Shown here piece after piece: positions 25,421 through 34,333 of a stretch of 38,010 bases of DNA (within the stretch, counting starts at the first letter, position 1; each line of letters starts with the position of its first letter). The position numbers and the translations under genes were made by a program. This stretch comes from Psychromonas hadalis ATCC BAA-638. GTDB lineage: Bacteria > Pseudomonadota > Gammaproteobacteria > Enterobacterales > Psychromonadaceae. The notes beneath the pieces are model-generated. The model was not told the DNA's origin. It saw only the letters and a list, made by a program, of their open reading frames with translations, and did not search any database. Location of the stretch: contig NZ_ATUO01000014.1 in the NCBI RefSeq assembly GCF_000420245.1, positions 1 to 38,010 on the forward strand, in the 5' to 3' direction.

Positions 25421-25522
25421 TTTAGGATTGGCTTCAATATTACTTGCGATTTTGTTTTTAAAATAGCCAGTCATTTAAGGCTTTTTGGAAACAATTTATC
25501 GCAAGTTATTTTGTAACGATTC
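25421..25522. repeat. Dispersed palindromic repeat, copy B (inverted to copy A)
   Basis: The reverse complement of this segment matches bases 1-102 with about six mismatches. Its two arms (ATTACTTGCGAT and ATCGCAAGTTAT) can fold into a long hairpin with an inner AGCC..GGCT stem. It lies between the deacetylase gene and the exopolysaccharide operon, ending about 50 bases before the operon's first start codon. Confidence 0.85.
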
Positions 25523-25574
25523 CTTAATATTAAAAGCCGAATAACAGGCGTTACTTATGCTAAGGAGAGCGTTT

Positions 25575-26375
25575 GTGTCCACAGTAGATCCCTCATCAGC
25601 GCATGCACTAGAAAAATATCAGGTTCCTCAAAAAAAAATCAACTTATTTGGCATTAAAATTCATGCGCTGAATATGAATGAAGCGTTAGATAATATTCAC
25701 CAAGCCATTCAGAAAAAATGCTCTTTGCACGTAGGCATGCTCAATGCTGCAAAAGTCGTCAACATGAAACGTAACCCCGCCTTGGGTGAAGATGTGAACG
25801 CTTCCGATATGATTTTAGCTGACGGTAGCGCTATTGTGATGGCAAGTAAATTATTGCGTAAACAGCTTCCTGAACGTGTTGCCGGTATCGATCTCATGCA
25901 TGGTATTTTAAGTCGAGGTAGTGAGCATGGTTACCGTGTGTATTGTCTTGGAGCAAGTGAAGAGATCTCACAGAAAATAGAAGTTGAAATAGGTAAACAC
26001 TACCCTGGTGTTGTTATCGCTGGCCGTCAAAATGGTTACTTTTCTGATGAGCAGGAAGCGAGTATTGCGCAAAAAATTGCTGATGCTAAAGCGGATGTGC
26101 TCTTTGTCGCGATCACCTCCCCTAAAAAAGAGCAATTTATGGCGAAATGGAATGCAATAATGCAAGTCCCTGTCGTGCATGGTGTGGGTGGTTCATTTGA
26201 TGTGTTCGCAGGAAAAGTACAACGCGCTCCACTCATTTGGCAGAAAATGGGCATGGAGTGGTTATACCGCGTATTACAAGAGCCCGGGCGTTTGTGGAAA
26301 CGTTACTTAGTCACCAATACACTCTTTCTTGGCATGTTAGCCAAAGAAATGATCAAACCCACTAAAATACAATAA
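25575..26375 (+). CDS. WecG/TagA/CpsF-family glycosyltransferase
   Basis: The protein of about 266 residues belongs to GT26, which transfers a sugar (often a ManNAc-type residue) to an undecaprenyl-linked intermediate on the cytosolic membrane face. Typical segments are GMLNAAKVV, ILADGSAIVMAS, PERVAGIDLM, VYCLGAS, DVLFVAITSPKKEQF, HGVGGSFDVFAGKVQRAP and GMEWLYRVLQEP. An ATG at 25557 lies upstream of the Shine-Dalgarno AAGGAG (25562-25567); the in-frame GTG at 25575 has a seven-base spacing and is the likely start. It is the first gene of the plus-strand exopolysaccharide operon. Confidence 0.93.
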   Translation: MSTVDPSSAHALEKYQVPQKKINLFGIKIHALNMNEALDNIHQAIQKKCSLHVGMLNAAKVVNMKRNPALGEDVNASDMILADGSAIVMASKLLRKQLPERVAGIDLMHGILSRGSEHGYRVYCLGASEEISQKIEVEIGKHYPGVVIAGRQNGYFSDEQEASIAQKIADAKADVLFVAITSPKKEQFMAKWNAIMQVPVVHGVGGSFDVFAGKVQRAPLIWQKMGMEWLYRVLQEPGRLWKRYLVTNTLFLGMLAKEMIKPTKIQ

Positions 26376-26390
26376 TTTAAAGATTTTACC

Positions 26391-27374
26391 ATGACTCAGA
26401 AAAAGCAAAAATTAGTTTATTTAGCGGCTGCAAGTCATTCAGGTTCAACCATGACTGCGATGTTATTAGGTGCGCATCCTGACTTGTGTAGCGTGGGTGA
26501 GTTGAAAGCGATTAACCTCGGTGATAAAAACAGTTACTTGTGTTCATGTAAAACGCTTGCGAAAGATTGTGCCTTTTGGCAAGGCGTAACAGAAAAAATG
26601 GCCAGCAAAGGTCATGATTTTTGTATCTCTAATGCAGGTACTGATATCCGTACTGGCGCAACACCTTATATGTTACGTTTATTAAGACCTTTAGTGCGCA
26701 GTCCAATAATGGAGTTTGTGCGTGATACGTTATTGTCACTCTCTCCTACGTGGCGCAAGCAGTTACCTCATTTGCAGAAGCGTAATGCTGATTATGTGCG
26801 CTCAATCGCAGAGCAAGCAGGGGTTGATACGGTTGTTGATTCTTCCAAAATTGGTATCCGTCTAAAATATTTACTCAAAAATCCAGATCTTGATGTAAAA
26901 GTTATTTGGGTGGTGCGTGATGGTCGCGGTGTTTCACTTGCCTATAAAAACCCTTCTGAATATGCAGATGCCAAAGATCCTAAATTACGTGGTGGTGGGA
27001 CTGGAAAAACCCCAGAGCATAGTCGTGGTATTGAAGTGGGGGCTCAGGAGTGGATCAGATGCAATGATGAAACTCGGTCAGTGTTAGCAACGATGGATAA
27101 AAACAGTTGGATAAAAGTACATTATGAAGAACTCTGTAATGATACTGAAAAAACACTGGATAAAATATTTGAATTTATTGGCGTTGATCCTAGCAAGAAA
27201 AAATTGAATTTTAAAACGGTTGAACACCATGTGGTGGGTAATGGTATGCGTTTAGATGATTCAGAAGTGATTAAGCTTGATGAACGCTGGAAAGAGCAGT
27301 TGAGTAAAGCGGAGTTAAAAAAATATTTTGAAGTGGCGGGTGATTATCATCAATCACTTAGTTATACGGAATAA
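26391..27374 (+). CDS. Sulfotransferase family protein
   Basis: The 327-residue protein has the PAPS-dependent sulfotransferase layout: an N-terminal 5'-phosphosulfate loop (SHSGSTMTAMLLGAHP), a central strand with the 3'-phosphate-binding serine/arginine region (VVDSSKIGIRL, VIWVVRDGRGVSLAY) and a late VHYEELCNDTEKTL motif. Location in the operon suggests that it sulfates a sugar of the exopolysaccharide, common in marine bacteria. That assignment is from context; protein or small-molecule acceptors are possible. The ribosome site is weak. It follows the glycosyltransferase by 15 bases. Confidence 0.85.
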   Translation: MTQKKQKLVYLAAASHSGSTMTAMLLGAHPDLCSVGELKAINLGDKNSYLCSCKTLAKDCAFWQGVTEKMASKGHDFCISNAGTDIRTGATPYMLRLLRPLVRSPIMEFVRDTLLSLSPTWRKQLPHLQKRNADYVRSIAEQAGVDTVVDSSKIGIRLKYLLKNPDLDVKVIWVVRDGRGVSLAYKNPSEYADAKDPKLRGGGTGKTPEHSRGIEVGAQEWIRCNDETRSVLATMDKNSWIKVHYEELCNDTEKTLDKIFEFIGVDPSKKKLNFKTVEHHVVGNGMRLDDSEVIKLDERWKEQLSKAELKKYFEVAGDYHQSLSYTE

Positions 27375-27379
27375 TTTAG

Positions 27380-28933
27380 ATGAGTGAATGTGAAAATAAA
27401 AAAGCGGATTTAACAGGGCAAGATCGCTTTGCTTGGAATTTATTAGTGAGCTGGGCAAGTCAACTTGTGCTTATTTTTTCTGGTTTTATTATGCCTCGCT
27501 TGGTGGATGAACAAGTTGGACAAGCCTCGTTGGGCATCTGGGATTTTGGTTGGTCTTTTGTCAGTTATCTTAGCTTAGTTGGGTTAGGCATGGGCGCTTG
27601 CTTTAATCGTTATATTGCAAAGCATCGCGCTGCAGGGGATTTTGTCTCACTGAATAAAGTGGCAAATTCCGCTGTTTTTGTACAGTTAATTTTCTCCGCT
27701 ATTACCGCGATGACGACTATCTCCTTCTATTTTTTATTGCCTCTCTATTTTAGTGATACCTTACAAGACAATATTGTTACCGCGCAATGGGTGGTACTCT
27801 TTTTGGGTTTGAGCATCTCCGTTAAAATGATAGCGGGCTCTGCAAGTGGCTTGTTAACAGGTTATCATCGCTGGGATATTCATAATGCCCTGCATGCAGG
27901 TGATAGTATACTGTCATTAATTTTAATGGTTATAGCCCTCTATTTTACCGATCTAAGTGTTGCAGGTATGGCCATCGGCTATCTACTTTCAACCATTGTA
28001 TTTGAAACGCTACGTTTTGTTTTTGTTAATAAACACTGCAAAGAATTTCATTTTAATTTACATTTGGCAAATCTTGCAACCTGCAAAGAGATGTTACTAT
28101 TTGGCATTAAAAGTATGTTATCAAATGTGCCTCCTATTATATTATTACAAACTATCAGTATTATGCTGGTGAGCATGATTGGTCCCGCTGCGCTGGCTAT
28201 TTTTGCGCGTCCGATGGCACTCACCAAGCAGATAAGAACCTTTATGACCAAGTTCACCTTAATGCTTACTCCTACAACGGGATCGATGCAAGGCGCAGGG
28301 GACATGAAGGCGATTCAAACCCTTTTTGTAAACACCACCAAATTGAGTTTTGCTTTTACGCTACCAAGTTTAGGTTTCTTGTTTATTTATGGCGATGTAG
28401 TTTTACAGTATTGGATGGGGTCTGAATACGCCCTGTCTACATTAGTAATGATTTTGGCGCTAGGGCAATTATTGCCAATGGGACAAGATACCTCTATCCG
28501 TATTTTAATGGGCATGAATCAGCATGGGCGTATCTCGCTTGTTGCTTTTATTGTTATTTTTGCTGTTTTTGCGTTGGGCCTTATGTTTACCGGTATTGAC
28601 TCTTGGCAACTAACCACAGCCGCTTTACTGTTTGTTATTCCAATGAACATTGTTTACGGGTTTATTGTGCCTATTTATACCTGTCGCGAATTAAAAATAG
28701 CCTGGTTAAGTTATGTTCGACAGAGTTTTTTAAAGCCTGTTTTATACATTCTGCCCTATTTAGGTTTGCTTGCTTGGTCGCGCCAAGCCTTTAATAGCAA
28801 CGATGTATTAATCGCATGGTCTGCTTTCATCGCGGCGGGTATCGTGACGATAATCATCTACTTTATCTATTTAGTGCCTGAAAAAATGCAACAGAAAATA
28901 TCATCTCGCTTTAAACGCCAAGCGAAAGGTTAA
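27380..28933 (+). CDS. Wzx-like polysaccharide flippase (MOP superfamily)
   Basis: The 517-residue integral membrane protein has about 12-14 hydrophobic segments. The N-terminal WNLLVSWASQLVLIFSGFIMPRLV is typical of the polysaccharide biosynthesis/Wzx family, and ends in a basic tail (RFKRQAKG). It should move undecaprenyl-linked repeat units across the inner membrane for polymerisation. It is five bases downstream of the sulfotransferase gene and six bases upstream of the next, so one transcript is likely. Substrate specificity cannot be read from the sequence. Confidence 0.88.
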   Translation: MSECENKKADLTGQDRFAWNLLVSWASQLVLIFSGFIMPRLVDEQVGQASLGIWDFGWSFVSYLSLVGLGMGACFNRYIAKHRAAGDFVSLNKVANSAVFVQLIFSAITAMTTISFYFLLPLYFSDTLQDNIVTAQWVVLFLGLSISVKMIAGSASGLLTGYHRWDIHNALHAGDSILSLILMVIALYFTDLSVAGMAIGYLLSTIVFETLRFVFVNKHCKEFHFNLHLANLATCKEMLLFGIKSMLSNVPPIILLQTISIMLVSMIGPAALAIFARPMALTKQIRTFMTKFTLMLTPTTGSMQGAGDMKAIQTLFVNTTKLSFAFTLPSLGFLFIYGDVVLQYWMGSEYALSTLVMILALGQLLPMGQDTSIRILMGMNQHGRISLVAFIVIFAVFALGLMFTGIDSWQLTTAALLFVIPMNIVYGFIVPIYTCRELKIAWLSYVRQSFLKPVLYILPYLGLLAWSRQAFNSNDVLIAWSAFIAAGIVTIIIYFIYLVPEKMQQKISSRFKRQAKG

Positions 28934-28939
28934 CGAAAT

Positions 28940-30151
28940 ATGAGTGTTAGTTTACGAAAATATCCTTATCCCTATCAAGCGATGCTCGCTATTTGTAGTG
29001 ATTTAGATGAAACGCCCAACAAAGAGATCTACTTTGAAACTGCACGTTATCTCAATACCACAGAAGAGACTCTGCTGGGAAAAGGGGTTGGCTTAGAAGT
29101 AGGCAATACCATCTATTTTGAGATGCCGGAGCATAATTTTTCTTATACCAATACTGATGATGATGGTCGTAAAAAAATACAAAAATTGATTCAATCAGGT
29201 CATATTGATTGTTTGCACTCTTTTGGTGATTTTGTTAACGACAGAGCAAAAATAGAACAATACTGGTCTGAAATTCGTCAAGGCGAACGAAAAATAGAGG
29301 TATGGGTGGACCACGCCCAAGCACCCACAAATTTAGATAACGATATAATGCAAGGTCAAGGCGCTGAAAGTGGAAAGGCGCCTTATCATAGCGACTTAAC
29401 CGTCAAAACAGGTGCATTGCCTTTTATTTGGAAAGGGCGTGTCACTAGTTGTGTTGCGCAGAATGCCAAAAGAAGTTATCGCGCGTTATTTAATAAAAAA
29501 CAGATAAAAGCTTCTCTTAAAACCATCACGTTAGAGTTTGTTAAAGGTTGGCTTGCAAGGTTAGGCAATCAAAAATATGCAATGCATCAAGCGAATAAAG
29601 TATTAAGAAAAACCCAACTTATTGATGGTACGCCCGTATTAGAGTTTTTACGCTGTAATCCTTCCTGGGGTGGTGTTTCCATGTTTGATAGCGCCCGTGG
29701 CATTCATCAGGTATTAACCAAATCGGTGTTAGATGCTTTAGTTGCAAACGCAGGCTGTAGTATCTTTTATAGTCATTTAGGGAAAATTTTTACTGAAGAA
29801 GAACCTTTTCAGGAAAAAACTCGCCAAGCTTTTGAGCTACTCGCATCGTTTACACATAACAATCAAATATTAGTTACTACTACTCGTCGCCTATTGGGTT
29901 ATTTAAGAGCTTCAGAAGAACTCTGCTTTACAACGAAAGAAACGACTAGTCATGTTCATATATATATAACAACCATAGCTAGTGAAGGTGATTTACAAGG
30001 GTTGACCTGGAATATCCCTTCTGACAAAGAGCCTGTATTATGGGTTAACGATGAAATATATACGAATATAACAAAAAACACTTATGATGAAAACGGAGTA
30101 CAGAGTGTTTCAATTCCATGGCTCGATTTACAATTTCCAAATATTAATTAA
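28940..30151 (+). CDS. Uncharacterised exopolysaccharide-operon protein, possible NodB-like fold
   Basis: I do not recognise this 403-residue family firmly. There is no signal peptide or membrane helix. The N-terminal strand with two acidic residues (AMLAICSDLDETP), a later LHSFGDFVN and VWVDHAQAPTN recall the Asp and His metal ligands of polysaccharide-deacetylase-like barrels. The middle is basic, and the C terminus (about 320-400) looks like a small beta-domain (HVHIYITTIASEGDLQGLTW). Position between the flippase and CapK genes implies a polysaccharide role. A carbohydrate deacetylase or hydrolase is only a suggestion. Confidence 0.65.
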   Translation: MSVSLRKYPYPYQAMLAICSDLDETPNKEIYFETARYLNTTEETLLGKGVGLEVGNTIYFEMPEHNFSYTNTDDDGRKKIQKLIQSGHIDCLHSFGDFVNDRAKIEQYWSEIRQGERKIEVWVDHAQAPTNLDNDIMQGQGAESGKAPYHSDLTVKTGALPFIWKGRVTSCVAQNAKRSYRALFNKKQIKASLKTITLEFVKGWLARLGNQKYAMHQANKVLRKTQLIDGTPVLEFLRCNPSWGGVSMFDSARGIHQVLTKSVLDALVANAGCSIFYSHLGKIFTEEEPFQEKTRQAFELLASFTHNNQILVTTTRRLLGYLRASEELCFTTKETTSHVHIYITTIASEGDLQGLTWNIPSDKEPVLWVNDEIYTNITKNTYDENGVQSVSIPWLDLQFPNIN

Positions 30152-30163
30152 GGTGTGTCAGGT

Positions 30164-31570
30164 ATGAAAAAAGCATTTTCAAAGAAAAATTTATGGGATG
30201 CAATGCCTTCACCTTTGAAGGTAATTGCAAGTACCGTGCTAGCCTATATCCCACTTAAGTACATTATAGGGAAGCGCTTTAGGGAAACAACAAACTTGAT
30301 ATCAGAGGCTGATAAATGGAGCAGAGAAGAGGTCGATAACTACCAATTCATTAAAGTTAAAGAGCAAATTTTAAACGCTTATCAAAAATGTCCTGCCTAT
30401 AAAAAATTATATGATGAAAGTGGCTTTGATATTAATTCCTTTAACTCGATAGGGGACATACAAAAACTTCCTTTGATCGATAAGGCGTTTGTTAACAAGA
30501 ATATAGACGATCTTTTATTGGTAGATAAAAATAGTGCCGGTGTTGATTATGTTACAACGGGAGGAACGAGTGGTGTGCCTCTCACTTTTTACATCAATGC
30601 AAGTCGCTCTCAAATTGAATACGCATACCTGACAGATGGGTGGAAAAGAGCAGGTTTTAACTTGGGGGATACTAAAGCTGTTTTACGAGGTCGTGTAACG
30701 GGTAATAAATCAGGTGTGCATCAAAGTTATGATCCTGTTTTTAATGAACATTATTATAGCAACTTCCATATGAATGATGATGATATGCGCAACTATATAT
30801 CTCATATTAAATCACTTTCTGATTGTTTTCTGCATGTTTATCCCTCTTCTATTTACCAATTAGCTCGTTTTGCTAAGAAAGAAAATATATCGTTTGATAA
30901 TGTCAAAGCTATTTTGGCCGAATCTGAGAATGTCTATCCAGAGCAACGCACATTTGTTGAGTCAGTATTTAATTGTCGTTATTTTTCATCGTATGGGCAT
31001 AGTGAAAAATTAATTGCAGCCGCAGAGTGCGAACATAGTAGTGATTATCATGTGTGGCCTACTTATGGTTTATTAGAATTATTGGATGAGAATGGGCTCG
31101 CTATTACAAAAAAAGGTCAAGTAGGGGAGATAGTAGGCACTGGATTTATTAATACAGTTATGCCCTTCATTCGTTATAAAACGGGTGATTATGCTGAGTA
31201 TGTCGGTAATTATTGTGATAAATGTAAACGTCATCATACGGTTATTAAAAATATTTTAGGACATAGAGTACAAGAACATTTGGTTGCGATAGACAATAGC
31301 CTAATACCATGGACGGCAATTAATATGCATGACGATACCTTTGATGATGTTTTGCAGTATCAGTTTTATCAAGATATCCCTGGTATCGCAGTGATAAAAA
31401 TTAAAATAGGAAAAGATTTTGTAGATGAAAATAAGCAACGCATCATTAATAATATTGGCAGTAAACTACAGCATCGTATAAATGTTTCTGTCGAAATAGT
31501 TGATGAAATACCCTTAACGGAACGTGGGAAATCTATTTTTGTTGACCAACACATTGATTTTACAAGTTAG
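30164..31570 (+). CDS. CapK/PaaK-like adenylate-forming enzyme
   Basis: The protein of about 468 residues matches the phenylacetate-CoA ligase-like CapK family, often found in capsule loci. The ATP-binding loop is YVTTGGTSGVPLTFY and the later adenylation motif is IRYKTGDYAEY. A Cys-containing segment (YCDKCKRHH) and a C-terminal lid domain follow. It probably activates a carboxylic acid that decorates the polysaccharide; the substrate is unknown. The frame begins at a GTG at 30155, one base after AAGG, whereas the ATG at 30164 has AAGG about ten bases ahead and is preferred. The gap to the preceding stop is 12 bases. Confidence 0.85.
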   Translation: MKKAFSKKNLWDAMPSPLKVIASTVLAYIPLKYIIGKRFRETTNLISEADKWSREEVDNYQFIKVKEQILNAYQKCPAYKKLYDESGFDINSFNSIGDIQKLPLIDKAFVNKNIDDLLLVDKNSAGVDYVTTGGTSGVPLTFYINASRSQIEYAYLTDGWKRAGFNLGDTKAVLRGRVTGNKSGVHQSYDPVFNEHYYSNFHMNDDDMRNYISHIKSLSDCFLHVYPSSIYQLARFAKKENISFDNVKAILAESENVYPEQRTFVESVFNCRYFSSYGHSEKLIAAAECEHSSDYHVWPTYGLLELLDENGLAITKKGQVGEIVGTGFINTVMPFIRYKTGDYAEYVGNYCDKCKRHHTVIKNILGHRVQEHLVAIDNSLIPWTAINMHDDTFDDVLQYQFYQDIPGIAVIKIKIGKDFVDENKQRIINNIGSKLQHRINVSVEIVDEIPLTERGKSIFVDQHIDFTS

Positions 31571-31581
31571 TTGGTTTCCTT

Positions 31582-33000
31582 ATGATTCGTATCGCACTCC
31601 TCACTTTATTGATTGCTTATCTATCGGCATATGCTTGGAAAGATTGGTTTCGCTCTGCTTGCTGGTTAGTATTGTTGATGGCTATCTTCCAGCACCCTGA
31701 TATGCCGAAAGCTGTAGGCGGAATTCCAGGCTTGAATCATTGGAATTTTTTATTTATAAATACCGTATTATCTTGGCTTTCTAATCGGAAAAAACAAAAG
31801 CTAACTTGGGATATGCCAAGGATTATTAACACTTTATTGCTAATATACTCTCTTTTTATTTTTATCAGCGTTATTAGATACTTCTCGGACCATAGTGGTG
31901 TAACTGAATTATATGAAGCAATGGGGCGCGTAGCACCTGGAGGGATAAGTGCGGTCAATGAATACCTGTTTAACTGCTTTAAATGGGTGCTTCCAGGAAT
32001 TATTATTTTTGATGGCTGCCGTAGTCGGAAACAATATAACTTTGCTGTAATAATGTTAGCTATGATGTTTGTGCTATTAGCGTTGCAAGTGGTCAAAGCG
32101 ATGAAGTTAGGCTCGCTTACCATGGGGGGGGATGCTTTACAGATTAAAGCACTTAAAATTATCTCTGATAGTGTCGGTTTTCACCGTGTTAATGTGTCAA
32201 TGATGATGAGTGGTGCGTTTTGGGCTGTCTTTTGCTTAAAGGAGCTTGTTACTACCAAGTATTATTGGTTACTGATCTTACCAAGTTGCTTAGTTATTTT
32301 TCTAGCAATGGCACTAACGGGTGGGCGGACAGGTTATGGGACATGGGCTATCCTCGGGATATTTTATTGCCTATTTAAGTGGCGAAAATACTTACTAATC
32401 GCTCCTTTTATTGTATTAGCTATCACTATGTTTGCTCCCTCTTCTGTCGAGCGACTTTTACAGGGTTTTACGCCTGAAGAATCCATCGAGATTGCCGAAA
32501 CAAATTTTGAAGACGGTGGTGTTGACATGTATTCCGTTACTTCTGGTCGCGTTTTTGTCTGGCCTCTTGTCTGGGATTCAATTTTAGAAGCCCCGCTCTT
32601 TGGTTATGGGCGTGAGGCGATGCAGAATACTGGCATTACTCTGCAAATAAAGCAAGACTATGGAGAAGGGGAAAGCTTCCCTCATCCTCATAATGCATAT
32701 TTACAATGGATTCAAGATAATGGGTTTGTTGGAGCATTTCCTGTGTTTTTATTGTATTTAATATTTGTTAAGTATTCATGGTCTCTTTTTCGTGATAATT
32801 CGGAAAAAATATACGTGGTCACAGGTGCGGTATCACTCGCTCTTCTATTAGCATTTTTAATCGCATCGACAGGAAGTCAGACATTCTACCCGCGAGAAGG
32901 GGCTGTTGGGATGTGGGTTGCAATAGGGCTACTCTTACGGGTGCATGTTGAGCGTGAAAAAATGAAAAAATACGGTAAAAGTAACTTAATCAATAGTTAG
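31582..33000 (+). CDS. O-antigen ligase/polymerase-like (Wzy/WaaL family) membrane protein
   Basis: The 472-residue protein has about 10-12 membrane helices and a large loop with the Wzy_C-type signature: TSGRVFVWPLVWDSILEAPL followed by FGYGREA and PHPHNAYLQWIQDNG, whose histidines are conserved in polymerases and ligases. In this operon it is the probable polymerase that joins flipped repeat units, completing a Wzx/Wzy-type pathway with the Wzz- and Wza-like proteins across the divergent region. The ribosome site is weak (TTGGTTTCCTT before the ATG). Confidence 0.88.
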   Translation: MIRIALLTLLIAYLSAYAWKDWFRSACWLVLLMAIFQHPDMPKAVGGIPGLNHWNFLFINTVLSWLSNRKKQKLTWDMPRIINTLLLIYSLFIFISVIRYFSDHSGVTELYEAMGRVAPGGISAVNEYLFNCFKWVLPGIIIFDGCRSRKQYNFAVIMLAMMFVLLALQVVKAMKLGSLTMGGDALQIKALKIISDSVGFHRVNVSMMMSGAFWAVFCLKELVTTKYYWLLILPSCLVIFLAMALTGGRTGYGTWAILGIFYCLFKWRKYLLIAPFIVLAITMFAPSSVERLLQGFTPEESIEIAETNFEDGGVDMYSVTSGRVFVWPLVWDSILEAPLFGYGREAMQNTGITLQIKQDYGEGESFPHPHNAYLQWIQDNGFVGAFPVFLLYLIFVKYSWSLFRDNSEKIYVVTGAVSLALLLAFLIASTGSQTFYPREGAVGMWVAIGLLLRVHVEREKMKKYGKSNLINS

Positions 33001-33049
33001 GTTTATTTGTTTATGCAGTTAATGTTAAGTATCACAAAAAGGAATAGTT

Positions 33050-34333
33050 GTGGGGAAGTATGAATATACGGTTCAAAAGTCACGTTTAATTGACTCTCAA
33101 AAAAACACATTATTAAAAAAATTATTTGCTAGGTTGGTCACAAATATCATTTTAGTGACATCAAATTTTATTATCACGTTACTTTCAGATAAAGATAAAG
33201 ATAAAGATAAAGATAAAGATAAAAATAATTTTTTATTGATGGGGCGTTTTGAATCTGACAATTGGATTGCTGCTCATATTAAACCATTAGCTGAATCTAA
33301 TGTGTGTGCTCATATTTGGGTGGTTGCTGACAGGAAAATGTTAGAAATTGACAATGTTACTTATGTGACGCCATCACCCTTGGTCAAAAAAATATTTGGA
33401 GGCGTTTTTGCTCGAACCTATACCGCTTATCAAGTGACAAAAAATAATGATATTGATTATGTTGGAGGTTTTCATTTATTATTAAATGGCATTTTTTCCC
33501 ATGTTATTGCGAAGATTAATAGAGCTAAATCCATCTACTTTTGTGTTGGTGGTTGGTCTGAAATTATAGGTGGCGGTGTTTATAGTGGCACACCTCTTTT
33601 TAAAGATACAGGCAAGCATGACGCTAATTTAGAAGCGCGACTAATTAATTATGTGAAAAATATTGATCACGTGATCACCATGGGTTCTAAAGCAAAGCAA
33701 TTCCTTGAATCTAAAGGTGTTAAAAGTGTGACTGTAAATCCAGGGGGAATAGATACAAGTATTTTTGAAAAGCTATTAAGTGAGCAAAGCAAAGATATTG
33801 ACTTAATTCTTGTTGCTCGATTAGATCCTATTAAAAGAATTGATCGTTTTTTAACAATAGTAGAGCAATTAAAACTTAGATTACCAAATGTTTCCGCTGT
33901 AATTGTAGGGGGTGGTAATAAACTTCAGGAATACAAATCATTATCTGAACAGAAGGGGCTGAATGATAATGTCAGCTTTGTTGGTGCGACGGGGGATGTT
34001 GCTTCATATCTCTCAAGGGCACGTGTTTTTGTGCTGACCTCTGATTCAGAGGGACTTCCTTTATCGTGTATGGAGGCGACTATGTTAGGCTTGCCTATTG
34101 TTGCTTCAAATATTGGTGATTTATCAGATATCGTTGAACCTGGAAAAACCGGCTACTTAATTGATAAAAATGATGTTGCGGGGTTTGTTGATAGTTTGTG
34201 TACTTTACTTATCGATAAAGAGCATGCTAAATCAGCCTCCGTCGCCACTTTACATAAATCAGCCTCATTCACCCTTCATAGCGCATCAAAGACTTGGGAT
34301 GAAACGCTAAAATTATCAGAGATAAAACCATAA
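33050..34333 (+). CDS. GT4-type glycosyltransferase
   Basis: The 427-residue protein has a GT-B fold with a C-terminal donor domain typical of GT4: VARLDPIKRIDRF, VIVGGG, FVGATGDVASYLSRA and the E-x7-E catalytic/binding motif in SEGLPLSCMEA. An N-terminal hydrophobic stretch (about 27-46, LVTNIILVTSNFIITLLS) may attach it to the membrane. It is followed by a DK6 linker encoded by six GATAAA hexamers. The GTG start at 33050 has AAAGGA six bases ahead. Its stop overlaps the next start by one base (TAATG). Confidence 0.88.
   Translation: MGKYEYTVQKSRLIDSQKNTLLKKLFARLVTNIILVTSNFIITLLSDKDKDKDKDKDKNNFLLMGRFESDNWIAAHIKPLAESNVCAHIWVVADRKMLEIDNVTYVTPSPLVKKIFGGVFARTYTAYQVTKNNDIDYVGGFHLLLNGIFSHVIAKINRAKSIYFCVGGWSEIIGGGVYSGTPLFKDTGKHDANLEARLINYVKNIDHVITMGSKAKQFLESKGVKSVTVNPGGIDTSIFEKLLSEQSKDIDLILVARLDPIKRIDRFLTIVEQLKLRLPNVSAVIVGGGNKLQEYKSLSEQKGLNDNVSFVGATGDVASYLSRARVFVLTSDSEGLPLSCMEATMLGLPIVASNIGDLSDIVEPGKTGYLIDKNDVAGFVDSLCTLLIDKEHAKSASVATLHKSASFTLHSASKTWDETLKLSEIKP
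33188..33223 (+). repeat. Six tandem GATAAA hexamers in the GT4 gene
   Basis: Six perfect copies encode (Asp-Lys)6 between the N-terminal hydrophobic segment and the glycosyltransferase body. Slippage would change the linker by whole DK units without a frameshift. Confidence 0.95.

Larger units (their letters stand above)
25232..25574. other. Divergent intergenic region before the exopolysaccharide operon
   Basis: This stretch holds the deacetylase promoter, repeat copy B and the ribosome site of the exopolysaccharide operon (AAGGAG, 25562-25567). No GG-N10-GC sigma-54 promoter is seen for the operon. A sigma-70 promoter reading into the operon could not be assigned with confidence; one may lie in or before the repeat. 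Confidence 0.5.

Noticed and set aside
25557-25574. ATG at 25557 as the start of the WecG-family gene
   Set aside because: It lies before the strong AAGGAG at 25562-25567, which is correctly spaced for the GTG at 25575.
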